A program made the translations under genes and the position numbers. DNA of 64,000 nt from Ilumatobacteraceae bacterium (GTDB taxonomy: Bacteria > Actinomycetota > Acidimicrobiia > Acidimicrobiales > Ilumatobacteraceae): the NCBI GenBank assembly GCA_025358075.1, contig JANYKU010000046.1:22881-86880 (forward strand), written 5' to 3'. The notes beneath the pieces were generated by a model, which searched no databases, had not been told where the DNA came from, and saw nothing but the letters and a program-made list of their open reading frames with translations. Each line of letters opens with the position of its first letter. The stretch's first letter is position 1. Shown here in pieces: positions 9,752 through 19,300 of the stretch.

Positions 9752-10537
9752 TCAGCCGAGACGTACGGCGATTCCCGACAACGCCGGATCCGCCGGTGGA
9801 TGACGTTCGAACACCATGGGATCATGACCGGGCACGATCACGCCACCCGGTGCGACGAGTGCGCGCAAGAGGTCGTAGCCCGCGACCATTGCCGGCACAT
9901 CGAACACGATCGAGAACGGCCGGGTCGCTTCCATGTTCTCGTAGTAGTGGGTGGCGTCGGAGGCCAGCACCAACCACCCGGCGGCAGTGTTGACCCTGAC
10001 GGCCTGCAGCCCATCCGTGTGACCGCCAATGTGGTGCACCGAGACGCCGGGCGCAATCTCGGCATCGCCATTGTGGAAGTGCACGCGCTTGGCGTGCACC
10101 GCCATCACCATCTCGGCCACATGGCGCGCGGTGAACGGATGACTGAACTCGCTGTCCATCATGTGGCGACCGGTGGCGAACGACATCTCACGATCCTGGA
10201 GATGGAACGACGCGTTGGGGAACTGGTCGAAGCCGCCGACGTGGTCGTAGTGGAGATGGGTGAGCACCACGGTCGGCGCCGCGGCCGCGTCGACACCGAT
10301 CAGGCTCAACCCCTGAGACGCCGTCCGCAGCAGTCGGCGGTGGCGGCTCTCGGCATCGAGTGCGTCGAAGCCAGTGTCGACCACGATGGTGCGGTCGCGG
10401 CCGACGATCGCCCAGACGAAGTAATCCATCGGCATCGGCACGTCGTGTGGATCTCCGCCGAGGAAGTGTTCTGGACGTCGGGCGTCGCGCTCGGCGTACT
10501 TCACGGCGAACACTTCGTACGTGTCTGAATCGGTCAC
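9752..10537 (-). CDS. Metallo-beta-lactamase fold hydrolase, AHL-lactonase-like
   Basis: Two-metal hydrolase of 261 residues. Seen: metal-binding THLHYDHVGG, a later HIGGHTDGLQ His, ASDATHYYENM with the bridging Asp, and GHDPMV near the end. The order and the AGRD-type N-terminus resemble N-acyl-homoserine lactonases (AttM/AiiA group). Many actinobacterial homologues act on other lactones, so quorum quenching is only one option. It is divergent from the CMD-family gene with 18 bases between. Confidence 0.82.
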   Translation of the reverse strand: MTDSDTYEVFAVKYAERDARRPEHFLGGDPHDVPMPMDYFVWAIVGRDRTIVVDTGFDALDAESRHRRLLRTASQGLSLIGVDAAAAPTVVLTHLHYDHVGGFDQFPNASFHLQDREMSFATGRHMMDSEFSHPFTARHVAEMVMAVHAKRVHFHNGDAEIAPGVSVHHIGGHTDGLQAVRVNTAAGWLVLASDATHYYENMEATRPFSIVFDVPAMVAGYDLLRALVAPGGVIVPGHDPMVFERHPPADPALSGIAVRLG

Positions 10538-10555
10538 CGTCGTAGGGTACCGAAC

Positions 10556-11002
10556 ATGGATGATTCATTGTTTCAAGCCGGGATCGACGCTCGATCGCGG
10601 GTTCTCGGCCCGGAGTTCGTCACCAAGGCCTTCTCCACGGCAGACAGCTTCAATCGCGATTTCCAAGAGATCGTCACCGAGTACTGCTGGGGTGGCGTGT
10701 GGGGACGCAGCACGCTCGACGACCGCCAGCGAAGCCTCAACAACCTGTGCATCCTCGCCTCGCTGAACCGCTCGCACGAGTTCAAGCTGCACTTCCGGGG
10801 TGCATTGCGCAACGGCTGCACGCTCGACCAACTGCGCGACACCCTGATCCAGGTGATGGTCTACGCGGGTGTGCCGGCAGGCGTCGAGGCCTTCCGGTTG
10901 GCACGCGAGGTGCTCGACGCCGAAGGCGTTGTGCCGCCGCCGACCGACAAGCCGATGCCCGACATCCCGGGTACTGACCGAAGCACAGCAGCACAGGGCT
11001 GA
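10556..11002 (+). CDS. Carboxymuconolactone decarboxylase family protein
   Basis: Small all-helical protein of 148 residues of the CMD/AhpD superfamily, closest in pattern to PcaC-like proteins. Seen: TEYCWGGVWGR, RSLNNLCILASLNRSHEFKL and DTLIQVMVYAGVPAGVEA. There is no AhpD-type CxxC, so a peroxidase role is unlikely. It is followed after 3 bases by a hydroxyisobutyrate-dehydrogenase-like gene, suggesting co-transcription in a catabolic route. Confidence 0.82.
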   Translation: MDDSLFQAGIDARSRVLGPEFVTKAFSTADSFNRDFQEIVTEYCWGGVWGRSTLDDRQRSLNNLCILASLNRSHEFKLHFRGALRNGCTLDQLRDTLIQVMVYAGVPAGVEAFRLAREVLDAEGVVPPPTDKPMPDIPGTDRSTAAQG

Positions 11003-11005
11003 GCG

Positions 11006-11866
11006 ATGACTGTTGGTTTCATCGGGTTGGGCAAGATGGGCGGGCCGATGGCCGCCAACGTCGCCGCCGCCACTCCGGGTCTGGTGTGCTTCGACATGGC
11101 CGGCACCGACGACCGGCTGCCTGCGGGCGGGGTCGCGGCGACATCGGTCGCCGACGTCGCCGCCCGGTGCACGACCGTCTTGATCAGCGTGCCGGATGGC
11201 GCGGCGACACAGGCGGTCGCCGAGGCGATCCTCGCCACCGATCAGCCAGTTGTCGAGACGCTCATCGACCTGTCGACGATCGGACCGCAAGCTGCCGTGC
11301 GCGCCGCCGAGTTGCTGGCCCCTGCCGGCATCACCTACTGCGACGGCCCGGTGTCGGGCGGCGCCGCAGGGGCACGCGCGGCGACGATCTCACTGATGTT
11401 CTCCGGGCCCACCGCGGTGCTCGACGGGCAGCGAGCGCTGCTGGAGTCGTTCACGGGCAACATCTTCCACGTCGGCGAGCACGCCGGCCAGGGGCAGGCG
11501 ATGAAGTTGGCCAACAACTACCTGTCGGCAACCGCGCTCGCGGCGACGTCCGAGGCGGTCGCATTCGGCGCAGCGCACGGTCTCGACATGGCGACGATGA
11601 TCGACGTGCTCAACGTGTCGACCGGGCGTAACTCGGCGACGGTCGACAAGTTCCCCAACCGGGTCCTCACCGGCAGCTACGACGCCGGCTTCTCCACCGC
11701 GCACATGACCAAGGATGTCGGGCTGTTCGTCGACAGCGCGGCGGCGATCGACACGGCCGATGTCGTCGCCAACGCGGTCGCCACGACCTGGCGCGGTTGC
11801 GATGCGGCCTTGCCGGGCAGCGACTTCACCGAGATCTGGCGGTACGTGTCGACGCCCAAAACCTGA
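11006..11866 (+). CDS. NAD(P)-dependent beta-hydroxyacid dehydrogenase, 3-hydroxyisobutyrate dehydrogenase family
   Basis: Soluble oxidoreductase of 286 residues. Seen: N-terminal Rossmann motif GFIGLGKMGGPMAAN, substrate loop DGPVSGGAAGA, and the catalytic helix GQGQAMKLANN with the family's Lys. Members oxidise 3-hydroxyisobutyrate, tartronate semialdehyde, 6-phosphogluconate-like or related hydroxyacids; which one cannot be told. It sits directly after the CMD gene, 3 bases apart. Confidence 0.88.
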   Translation: MTVGFIGLGKMGGPMAANVAAATPGLVCFDMAGTDDRLPAGGVAATSVADVAARCTTVLISVPDGAATQAVAEAILATDQPVVETLIDLSTIGPQAAVRAAELLAPAGITYCDGPVSGGAAGARAATISLMFSGPTAVLDGQRALLESFTGNIFHVGEHAGQGQAMKLANNYLSATALAATSEAVAFGAAHGLDMATMIDVLNVSTGRNSATVDKFPNRVLTGSYDAGFSTAHMTKDVGLFVDSAAAIDTADVVANAVATTWRGCDAALPGSDFTEIWRYVSTPKT

Positions 11867-11886
11867 GTGGCGAGCCGGCGCCGGCG

Positions 11887-12579
11887 TCAGTCGAGTTGTT
11901 CGTGCAGGAAGGTAGTCACTTGCGGCCACACCGCGGCGGCAACTGCCTCGTCCAACGTGCCGAGCGCGTTGTGCGGGGCCATGAATGCGTGGCCCGTGTC
12001 GGGGTGCACGGTGAGGGTCACGTCTTTGCCCATGCCGCGCAGCTTTGCCTCCAACGCGGCTGCGGCCTCGGGTGGGAAGTAGTCGTCGTGGGCGGCCATG
12101 TGCCCGCTGATCGCTGCGGTCAACTTCGACCAATCGGGTTCCATGTCGCCCTGCGGAAAGCCGTAGAACGGCACGGCAGCCTTGACCTTGTCGGGGCGGC
12201 CGGCGGCGATGAGGAACGACAACATCCCACCCATGCAAAAGCCGACGACACCGATACCGCTGCCGGTGACGCCTTCCAGATCCGAGAGGTAGTCGATGGC
12301 TCCGCTCATGTCGCGGGCGGCACGGTCGGGCGGCATCGACTGCATCAGCGCGCCGGCCTTGTCCATCTCGTCGTGGCCGGCCAGCTCGCCGTGGTACAGG
12401 TCGGGCGCAAGGGCGACGAACCCGGCAAGGGCGAGGCGCGACGCCATCTCCTTGATCCCCCAGTCGAGGCCCCACCACTCCTGGATGACCAGGACGCCGG
12501 GACCGGATCCGCCTTCCGGTCTGACGAGGAACCCGGATGCTGCGGAGCCGTTGCTGGGGAAGGAGATCGTTTCAGCCAT
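11887..12579 (-). CDS. Dienelactone hydrolase family protein
   Basis: Alpha/beta hydrolase of 230 residues with a cysteine nucleophile: GFCMGG, the hallmark of dienelactone hydrolases, preceded by VLVIQEWWGL and followed by HPDTGHAFMAPH with the catalytic His. It may act in aromatic ring cleavage or on another ester or lactone. It faces the HIBADH-like gene convergently and follows the M20 peptidase by 16 bases on the same strand. Confidence 0.9.
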   Translation of the reverse strand: MAETISFPSNGSAASGFLVRPEGGSGPGVLVIQEWWGLDWGIKEMASRLALAGFVALAPDLYHGELAGHDEMDKAGALMQSMPPDRAARDMSGAIDYLSDLEGVTGSGIGVVGFCMGGMLSFLIAAGRPDKVKAAVPFYGFPQGDMEPDWSKLTAAISGHMAAHDDYFPPEAAAALEAKLRGMGKDVTLTVHPDTGHAFMAPHNALGTLDEAVAAAVWPQVTTFLHEQLD

Positions 12580-12595
12580 GGGGCGAACCGTAGTC

Positions 12596-13942
12596 TCAGC
12601 CCAACAGGTCGCGCACCACGTCGAGCCACAGCTGGGTCGTCAATCGCAGCGACTCCACATCGATGCGCTCGTCGTTGCCGTGGAATCGCCGACCGAACTC
12701 TGCCGGCTCCACCTCCGGGCTGAACAGACCGGATCCGTAGGCGATCGCGCCCATCTGACGGTAGATGCGCGAATCGGTGAACCCGACGACGAGTTGTGGC
12801 GTCGGCCGGGCGGTCGGGAACGGCTTGGCGATGGCCCGCTCGAGGCTGCTCCACAACGGGCTGTCGACTCGGCTCATCGAGGCCGGGTCATCCATGATCA
12901 CCTCGACATCGACCTTGTCGTAGAGGTCGCCGAGCGCGGCCTTGAGGTGAGCGGTGACGTCGTCGTGCCCCTCGCCGGGAAGGGTGCGCACATCCACGCC
13001 GATCTCGACGCAGTCGGGGATGATGTTGGTCTTCATTCTTGCCGGCCCGCCCGTGACCGTGTTGCACGAGAACGTGGTGTGCGTGCAGGAATGCAGCAGC
13101 GTGCCAAGGCCGGGAGCCGGCAGCGCGTCGAGGAAGTCGTCGATGTGCCCTTCGTCGAGCAGGCTGCGCTTCGTCGCCTCGTCGACGCCGAGCGAGTCGA
13201 CGGTCGACGCCCACAGCTCGTGGAAGCGCGGCGCCGGGCGGTAGTCGCCGATTCGTTGGATGACTGCGGCCGCGGTCATCAACGCGTTGTCGGACTTGTA
13301 CGGCATCGAGCCATGGCCCGGTGTGCCCCGAACGCGCAGGCGGCGCCAGGCGACACCCTTCTCACCGACGTTGATCGAAATGTACGGCTGGTCCTTGGGA
13401 CCGCTGTGCAGGCCGCCCTCCTCGGTCAGCACGTAGTCGGCGCGGATCGCATCGGCCTCGTGGTCGGCCATCCACTGCATGCCGTGCGCGCTCCCCGACT
13501 CCTCGTCGGCGACGGCGAAGTAGATCAGGTCGCCGCGGGGGCGGAACCCACCGGAGGCGAGGTGGCGAAAGGCGACCGCCATCGACGCAGTGAGGTTGAG
13601 CATGTCGACCGCGCCGCGGCCCCAGACCTCGCCATCGACCAGTTCGCCACCGAACGGATCCCGCGACCATCCGCCCTCGTTGACCGGAACGACATCGGTG
13701 TGGCCCATCAAGCACAGGCTCGGAGCGGACGGGTCGCTGCCCTCGATGCGGGCGACCAGCGAGGCGCGCCCGGCCGTGGGCTCGAACTGCTGGAAGTCGA
13801 GCCCGGTCGAGCCGAGGAACGACCGCAGCAGATCGGCGTTGCGGGTCTCGTAGCCCGACTCGGCCGTTCCGTCGTTGACGCAACGATTGCGGATCATCTG
13901 CTGCAGCAACTCAATCGTCTCTGCGGTCAATGCATCGGTCAC
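12596..13942 (-). CDS. M20/M25/M40 family metallopeptidase
   Basis: Zinc exopeptidase or deacylase of 448 residues. Seen: metal His in LMGHTDVVPVNEGGW, the bridging Asp in GRGAVDMLNL, the catalytic Glu pair in VADEESGSAHG, and a lid/dimerisation domain with GTPGHGSMPY. This order is typical of the ArgE/DapE/CPG2 superfamily. Its substrate may be a dipeptide or an N-acyl amino acid. Its start overlaps the end of the YjbR gene by 4 bases. Confidence 0.9.
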   Translation of the reverse strand: MTDALTAETIELLQQMIRNRCVNDGTAESGYETRNADLLRSFLGSTGLDFQQFEPTAGRASLVARIEGSDPSAPSLCLMGHTDVVPVNEGGWSRDPFGGELVDGEVWGRGAVDMLNLTASMAVAFRHLASGGFRPRGDLIYFAVADEESGSAHGMQWMADHEADAIRADYVLTEEGGLHSGPKDQPYISINVGEKGVAWRRLRVRGTPGHGSMPYKSDNALMTAAAVIQRIGDYRPAPRFHELWASTVDSLGVDEATKRSLLDEGHIDDFLDALPAPGLGTLLHSCTHTTFSCNTVTGGPARMKTNIIPDCVEIGVDVRTLPGEGHDDVTAHLKAALGDLYDKVDVEVIMDDPASMSRVDSPLWSSLERAIAKPFPTARPTPQLVVGFTDSRIYRQMGAIAYGSGLFSPEVEPAEFGRRFHGNDERIDVESLRLTTQLWLDVVRDLLG

Positions 13943-14301
13943 TGGTCCACCTTGTGTTGGTAGGCGTTGAACACCTTCTTCGGTACCACCATCCGCCAGG
14001 CATCGACGACGAGCTCGGTCATCTCGGCGTGATCGATCTCGGCGAGGCGAACCACGACCCAGTTGTAGCGCATGTCGCCCGCCTTGGGCAGCATGAACTT
14101 GTGCGGCTCCGAGTCGACGAGGGCCTGGCGCTCTTCCTTCGGGAAGGCAAAGCCCATCAACGAATCGTCGCGACTGAAGGCGAGGTAGACGATCTGTCCG
14201 ACCCTGAACTTGACCCGGTCGCGCACCAGCACCTCGTACGAACGCTCGAGCGTCGAAGCCAGATCGCGCACGTCATCGATAGTCACCCCAGCGCGGCCCA
14301 T
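13939..14301 (-). CDS. MmcQ/YjbR family protein
   Basis: Protein of 120 residues of the MmcQ/YjbR (CyaY-like fold) family, whose role is not established. Seen: VKFRVGQIVYLAF, GFAFPKEERQALV, the MRYNWVVVRLAEID strand and a C-terminal AWRMVVPKKV. I chose the ATG at 14301 because homology-like sequence begins there; the longer frame to 14421 runs through poor coding sequence and the opposite gene's leader. Coupled to the M20 peptidase by a 4-bp overlap. Confidence 0.78.
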   Translation of the reverse strand: MGRAGVTIDDVRDLASTLERSYEVLVRDRVKFRVGQIVYLAFSRDDSLMGFAFPKEERQALVDSEPHKFMLPKAGDMRYNWVVVRLAEIDHAEMTELVVDAWRMVVPKKVFNAYQHKVDQ

Positions 14302-14402
14302 GCCGGGATCGTAGGCGTCGGATGGAAGAATTCGCGGCGACGCGTCGAAACCGGGATCCTTTGTTCGTCGATGCAGTACGTCCACGCGAAAGGAACAGCA
14401 AC

Positions 14403-14774
14403 ATGCCCAGGTATGCAGCACTCATCTACGGCGCCGAGCCATCTGGCGAGTCCGACCCCGAGTTGTGGGGCAAGATCATGGCCGAGTACATGCACTTCGG
14501 CGAGGTCGGCGGGGCCGCCGGCGTGATCGGCGGTGGCGAGGCGCTCCACCCGACCACCATGGCCACGACCGTTCACGTCACCGGCGGGGCAAAGGGCGGC
14601 GATGTGATCGCCACCGATGGTCCCTTCGCCGAGACCAAGGAAGTGCTCGGTGGCTTCTACCTGCTCGATTGCAAGGATCTCGATGAGGCCCTCAGTTGGG
14701 CAGCTCAGATCCCGGGCGCTTGGTACGGCAGGGTCGAAGTGCGCCCGGTCATCGACATGAGCGAGATGGGCTGA
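14403..14774 (+). CDS. YCII-related DGPF-motif protein
   Basis: Dimeric alpha-beta barrel protein of 123 residues. It has the DGPFAETKEVLGG motif at 72-84 that names the DGPF family. Such genes are established neighbours of ECF42 sigma factors, as here. The ATG at 14403 follows AAAGGA in the leader, which fixes the start; an upstream in-frame start at 14322 is unsupported. The stop overlaps the sigma-factor reading frame. The family's biochemical role is unknown. Confidence 0.88.
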   Translation: MPRYAALIYGAEPSGESDPELWGKIMAEYMHFGEVGGAAGVIGGGEALHPTTMATTVHVTGGAKGGDVIATDGPFAETKEVLGGFYLLDCKDLDEALSWAAQIPGAWYGRVEVRPVIDMSEMG

Positions 14775-15997
14775 TCGATCCACTCGACGAGATCATTCGA
14801 ATCGAGGGTGGCCAGGTCCTGGCCACCCTCATTCGGCTGACCGGCGACATCGACCGCGCCGAGGATGCGTTGCACGATGCGATCGTCGTCGCCGCCGACG
14901 CCTGGCGACGCGATGGTGTCCCCGACCGGCCGGGTGCATGGCTGACGACGGTCGCTCGCAACAAGGAGCTCGATCGCATTCGTCGCGAGGCTCGCAGGGC
15001 ACCGAAGGAAGTCGAGGCGTTCCGCCTGCTCACCGAAGGTTCGGGATCAGACGTGATCGACGAGCGCGACGACCGGCTGCGACTGCTGTTCACTTGCTGC
15101 CACCCGGCGTTGTCTCCGGAGTCACAGGTTGCCCTGGCACTGCGCACGATCTGCGGCTTCACCACGGTCGACATCGCTCGGGTGTTCCTGGTTCCGGAGC
15201 CCACCATCGGCCAGCGGATCAGCCGCGCCAAGGCCAAGATCACCAAGGCCCGGATCCCGTATCGGGTTCCCGACGCGCACGAGTTGCCCGACCGTCTGCG
15301 CCCAGTGCTGGCCACCGTGTACGCGGTGTTCACGGCCGGTCACCACGCGCCGGTCGGAGAGCTGGGCGGGCGAGTCGACTTCGCCGACGAAGCGATTCGC
15401 CTGGCCAGACTGCTCGTCGAGTTGATGCCCGACGAAGCGGAATGTGTCGGCTTGCTGGCCTTGATGCTGGCGACCAACGCCCGTCGCCGCGCTAGGACGG
15501 ACGCAGCCGGTGAGATGGTGTTGCTCGCCGATCAGGACCGCTCGCTGTGGGACGGCGCGGCGATCGCCGAGGCCGCCGCGCTGGTCGACTCCGTGTTGCG
15601 TCGGGGACGGCCCGGCGCCTATCAGATGCAGGCGGCGATCGCCTGCCTGCACGGCGCGGCGCCCACCTATGCCGACACCGACTGGCCGCAGATCGCCGAG
15701 CTGTACTTGCTGCTCGAACACCGCTGGCCAACCCCGGTCGTGCGGGTGAACCGGGCAGTCGCCGTTGCCGAGGTCGCCGGACCGCAGTCCGGGCTCGCCC
15801 TGCTCGACGATCTCGTCGGCAGCCCGACGGAACGTTGGCACCTGTACTGGTCGGCGCGCGCCGACTTCCAACGCCGACTTGGTGAGATCGACGCGGCTGC
15901 CGACTCATACCGCCAGGCACTCGGCTGCCCCTGCAACGACAGTGATCGGCGCTTCCTGGAGCGACGCCTGGCATCGCTCGGACGTGAGCATCTCTGA
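14720..15997 (+). CDS. ECF42-group RNA polymerase sigma factor with C-terminal TPR-like extension
   Basis: Alternative sigma factor of about 425 residues, twice the normal ECF length. Region 2 (ALHDAIVVAADAWRRDG, AWLTTVARNKELDRIRRE) and region 4 (TICGFTTVDIARVFLVPEPT, QRISRAKAKI) are followed by a 230-residue helical TPR-like domain. These features, together with the DGPF gene just upstream, are diagnostic of ECF42. The start is uncertain: recognisable sequence begins at about 14774, and only TTG (14720, 14696) or CTG (14771) codons are available, all overlapping the DGPF gene. No anti-sigma gene is adjacent, in keeping with the group, where the extension is thought to control activity. Confidence 0.88.
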   Translation: MVRQGRSAPGHRHERDGLIDPLDEIIRIEGGQVLATLIRLTGDIDRAEDALHDAIVVAADAWRRDGVPDRPGAWLTTVARNKELDRIRREARRAPKEVEAFRLLTEGSGSDVIDERDDRLRLLFTCCHPALSPESQVALALRTICGFTTVDIARVFLVPEPTIGQRISRAKAKITKARIPYRVPDAHELPDRLRPVLATVYAVFTAGHHAPVGELGGRVDFADEAIRLARLLVELMPDEAECVGLLALMLATNARRRARTDAAGEMVLLADQDRSLWDGAAIAEAAALVDSVLRRGRPGAYQMQAAIACLHGAAPTYADTDWPQIAELYLLLEHRWPTPVVRVNRAVAVAEVAGPQSGLALLDDLVGSPTERWHLYWSARADFQRRLGEIDAAADSYRQALGCPCNDSDRRFLERRLASLGREHL

Positions 15998-16020
15998 CGA
16001 TTGGGTGGCATACTCCGGAG

Positions 16021-16209
16021 GTGACCCAGCGCAGTGGCGTCCGCTCGATGGCAGCGACGATGGTCGGCTACCTCATCGTCATCATCGTCGTGCTCATCCT
16101 GTTCAAGTTCATCGTCGGCACGATTCTCTGGGTGCTGCGTGCCGTCCTTGTCGTCGTGGTACTTGGTGCCCTGTTGACGATCTATCTGAGGCTGAAGTCG
16201 CCGGACTGA
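16021..16209 (+). CDS. Small two-helix membrane protein
   Basis: Hypothetical protein of 62 residues from a GTG start. Residues 13-37 (MVGYLIVIIVVLILFKFIVG) and 39-57 are strongly hydrophobic, giving one long or two short transmembrane segments with a basic start and tail. It is followed by a Ser/Thr dehydratase. No family recognised; many Acidimicrobiia carry similar small membrane ORFs but I cannot name one. Confidence 0.55.
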   Translation: MTQRSGVRSMAATMVGYLIVIIVVLILFKFIVGTILWVLRAVLVVVVLGALLTIYLRLKSPD

Positions 16210-16229
16210 AGCGATACGGTGAGACGGCC

Positions 16230-17231
16230 ATGTCCACCACGCAGGTCGAAGCTCCCACGATCGAAGCAATCCGCGCCAACCGAGCCCGCCTCGGCGATTT
16301 GATTGTCACCACGCCGATTCGCCTCCTCGTCGACGACGCGGTCGGCGCTGCCGTCGGCGATTCGACATTGGTCTGGTTGAAGGAGGAGCTGTTCCAGCGC
16401 ACCGGCAGCTTCAAGCCCCGCGGCGCGCTGTCGGTCATGCTCGACCTCGATCCGCCGGCGCTGGCACGCGGCGTCACCGGGGTGTCGGCCGGCAATCACG
16501 CGATCTCCTTGGGGTACTGCGCGCGAATCCTCGGTTCCACGGCAACGGTGGTGATGCCGAAGAACGCCAATCCGTTCCGCGTGCAGGTGTGCCGCGAGCT
16601 CGGTGCGACGGTCGTGCTGGTCGACAACGTTCACGACGCCTTCGATCGTGTCAAAGAGATCGAAGCGACCGAGGGACGTACGTTCGTCCATCCATACGAG
16701 GGCCCGAAGACCGCGCTGGGCACCGCGTCGGTGGGGCTGGAATTCATCGATCAGGTCACCGCTGCGGGCGGTTCGCTCGATGCGGTCATCGTCGCCGCCG
16801 GCGGAGGCGGTCTCACCGCGGGTGTTGCGTGTGCCGTCAAGCAGATGAGCCCCGGCACCGAGGTGTTCGTGGTCGAGCCCGAAGGCGCCGACAGCCTCAC
16901 TCGCAGCTTCAAGGCAGGTTCACCGCAGTCGATCGAGGCCGTGCGTACGATCGCCGACTCGCTCGGTGCACCGCGCTGCGAGCCGTATTCGTTCGCGCTC
17001 AACCGCCAGTTCGTCGACGAGGTCGTGCTCGTCGACGACGATCAGATCCGCGACGCGATGCGTCTGCTGTTCCGCGCCGCCAAGTTGGCAGTCGAGCCCG
17101 CCGGCGCTGCAGCACTGGCAGCCCTGATGTACCCGCTGCGCAACCGGCTCGAAGGCAAGAGCGTGGGCGTGGTCGTGTGCGGGGCCAACATCGACCCGGA
17201 GACCTTCTCGAAGCACATCACCCAGGTCTGA
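16230..17231 (+). CDS. PLP-dependent serine/threonine dehydratase
   Basis: Fold-type II PLP enzyme of 333 residues that deaminates threonine or serine to the 2-oxo acid and ammonia. Seen: the PLP lysine in TGSFKPRGA (K62), the substrate loop SAGNHAISL, a phosphate-binding glycine run AAGGGGLTAG and VVVCGANID near the end. There is no C-terminal ACT domain, so it resembles catabolic TdcB or serine racemase types rather than allosteric IlvA. The ATG at 16230 lies well inside a longer open frame that overlaps the sigma factor. Confidence 0.9.
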   Translation: MSTTQVEAPTIEAIRANRARLGDLIVTTPIRLLVDDAVGAAVGDSTLVWLKEELFQRTGSFKPRGALSVMLDLDPPALARGVTGVSAGNHAISLGYCARILGSTATVVMPKNANPFRVQVCRELGATVVLVDNVHDAFDRVKEIEATEGRTFVHPYEGPKTALGTASVGLEFIDQVTAAGGSLDAVIVAAGGGGLTAGVACAVKQMSPGTEVFVVEPEGADSLTRSFKAGSPQSIEAVRTIADSLGAPRCEPYSFALNRQFVDEVVLVDDDQIRDAMRLLFRAAKLAVEPAGAAALAALMYPLRNRLEGKSVGVVVCGANIDPETFSKHITQV

Positions 17232-17236
17232 CTGCG

Positions 17237-19300
17237 ATGAGCGCGAACGCGGCAGACCCCCACGGCATCGAAGCGCACGTCTACGAACGCCGTTGGCTCA
17301 TTCTCGGGGTGTTGTGCTTGAGCCTGGTGCTGGTTGTGGCGGCCGTCAGCTCGATCAACGTCGCCATCCCATCGATTCGCGCGCAGCTGCATCCGACCGA
17401 CACCCAGCTGCTGTGGATCGTCGACATCTATGCAGTGGTGTTCTCCGGTCTCTTGCTGCCGGCCGGGGCGCTCGGCGACAAGTTCGGCCGCAAGGGCGCA
17501 CTGCAGTGCGGGTTGTCGATCTTCGGTGTCGCCGCCGTGTTGTCGAGCCAGGCGGGAAGCCCCAACGTGCTGTTGATCTTCCGTTTCGTGATGGGCATCG
17601 GCGCTGCACTGATCATGCCGTCGACGCTGTCGCTGCTGACCAGCGTCTTCCCCCCGCACGAGCGTCCGAAGGCGATCGCCGTCTGGGCCGGGTTCGCCGG
17701 TGCCGGCGGCGTGATCGGCACGCTGCTCGGCGGGTTCGTTCTCACTCACTTCTGGTTCGGCTCGGTCTTCTTCGTGTCCGTGGTGATCGCGGTCGTCGCC
17801 TTGGTGATGGTCACGATCGTGTGTCCGTCATCGAAGGAGCAGCACGAGATTCCGCTCGACCCGTTGGGCGCGTTGCTCTCGATGGTCGGATTCGGTTCGC
17901 TGCTGTACGGCATCATCGAAGGCCCGGAAAAGGGTTGGGGCACGATCCAAAGCGTCGGAGCATTCTCATTGTGCGTGGTTGCGTTCGTCGGCTTCGTGGT
18001 CTGGGAACGACGCCAGGAACATCCGATGCTGAACATCGGCTTCTTCTCGATCGGACGGTTCCGGGCTGGGTCGATCGGTGTGACCTTCACGTTCTTCACG
18101 ATGTTCGCGATGTTCTTCGTGATCTCGCAGTACTTGCAGTCGGTTCGCGACTACTCCCCGCTGAGGGCCGGCTTCGCGGTGTTGCCGTTCGCCGTCACGA
18201 GTGTGGTGGTCTCACCTCGCGGCGCCGCCCTATCCGCCCGGTTCGAGCCGCGCCGGGTCGTGTTGACCGGTCTGTGCATCGTCCCGGTCGGGATCCTGTT
18301 GCTGTCGTTCATGAGCCAGTCGACTCCCTACGTGTTCATCGGCGCGGCGCTGGTGATCATGGCCGGTGGTTCGTCGCTCGCCCTCCCCACGCTGTCGACC
18401 GGGATCGTGCTCTCGCTTCCGATGGACAAGGCCGGCGTCGGGTCGGCCGTCAACGACACCACACGCGAGGTCGGCGGCGCCGTCGGGATCGCAGTCATCG
18501 GCAGCATCCTCGCCGCGCAGTACCGCAGTGGCATTGCCGCGCAGCTCGCCGGCGTGCAGCCGCAGGTCGCCGCGATCGCCAGCGACGGTGTCAGCGCGCT
18601 CTCCGCCTTCGCCAAGAGCGCGCCCACCACGTCCGGCTTGCCGCAGCTGCTGGCCATCGCCCGCTCGTCGTTCGTCGACGGCATGCAGATCGGCCTGAGG
18701 GTGTCGGCGGCGATCGCGTTGGCCGTGGCGATCGTGGTGTGGCGCTCGTACCCGAGCGGCCACTTGCGTCCGGTTGGAGCGGAAGCCCACCTGCGATTCA
18801 CGCACACCGTTCGTCGTCTGGAGCCCGCGCAACACGAACTGCTTCGAACGATCCGGCTGCGGTCGCTCTCCCTCGAGCCGACAGCGTTCGGATCGACGTT
18901 CGAACGAGAGGTTGCCTTCTCCGACGACGACTGGCGCGGCCGCCTGCACCCCGACGCAAGCCCGACCTTCGTGGCATACGACGACTCGGGCGAGGCAGTC
19001 GGCAGCATTGTGGGAGCTACCGACCTGAGCGACAGCCAGATCGCACTCTTGCTGGCGATGTGGGTGGAGCCGCAGGCGAGAGGAACCGGCGCCGCAGATG
19101 TGCTCGTCGGGGCGGTCGTCCGGTGGGCGGCTGCCGAGCATCACGTGGCAATTCAGCTGCACGTCACCGAGGGCAACACCCGTGCCGAGCGGGTGTACCA
19201 ACGAAATGGGTTCGAGCGCACCGGACGATCGCAGCTACGAGAACGAGACGGCGTCGCCGAGATCGAAATGGAACGTCGGCTGGAGCAGAACGAGATCTAG
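17237..19300 (+). CDS. MFS multidrug-type transporter fused to a C-terminal GNAT acetyltransferase
   Basis: Protein of 687 residues. Residues about 18-510 form a 14-helix DHA2 (EmrB/QacA) proton antiporter with motif [11 protein letters not shown] and motif C-like [14 protein letters not shown]. Residues about 518-687 form a GNAT domain with the acetyl-CoA loop [11 protein letters not shown] and the late [15 protein letters not shown] element. The frame is open throughout with no internal stop, so the fusion is read directly. ATG at 17237 lies 5 bases after the dehydratase. It may modify a drug or metabolite as it is exported; the substrate is unknown. Confidence 0.88.
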   Translation: MSANAADPHGIEAHVYERRWLILGVLCLSLVLVVAAVSSINVAIPSIRAQLHPTDTQLLWIVDIYAVVFSGLLLPAGALGDKFGRKGALQCGLSIFGVAAVLSSQAGSPNVLLIFRFVMGIGAALIMPSTLSLLTSVFPPHERPKAIAVWAGFAGAGGVIGTLLGGFVLTHFWFGSVFFVSVVIAVVALVMVTIVCPSSKEQHEIPLDPLGALLSMVGFGSLLYGIIEGPEKGWGTIQSVGAFSLCVVAFVGFVVWERRQEHPMLNIGFFSIGRFRAGSIGVTFTFFTMFAMFFVISQYLQSVRDYSPLRAGFAVLPFAVTSVVVSPRGAALSARFEPRRVVLTGLCIVPVGILLLSFMSQSTPYVFIGAALVIMAGGSSLALPTLSTGIVLSLPMDKAGVGSAVNDTTREVGGAVGIAVIGSILAAQYRSGIAAQLAGVQPQVAAIASDGVSALSAFAKSAPTTSGLPQLLAIARSSFVDGMQIGLRVSAAIALAVAIVVWRSYPSGHLRPVGAEAHLRFTHTVRRLEPAQHELLRTIRLRSLSLEPTAFGSTFEREVAFSDDDWRGRLHPDASPTFVAYDDSGEAVGSIVGATDLSDSQIALLLAMWVEPQARGTGAADVLVGAVVRWAAAEHHVAIQLHVTEGNTRAERVYQRNGFERTGRSQLRERDGVAEIEMERRLEQNEI

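Noticed and set aside
12296..13963. 555-residue plus-strand open frame
   Set aside because: Antisense shadow of the dienelactone hydrolase and M20 peptidase, both with intact catalytic motifs.
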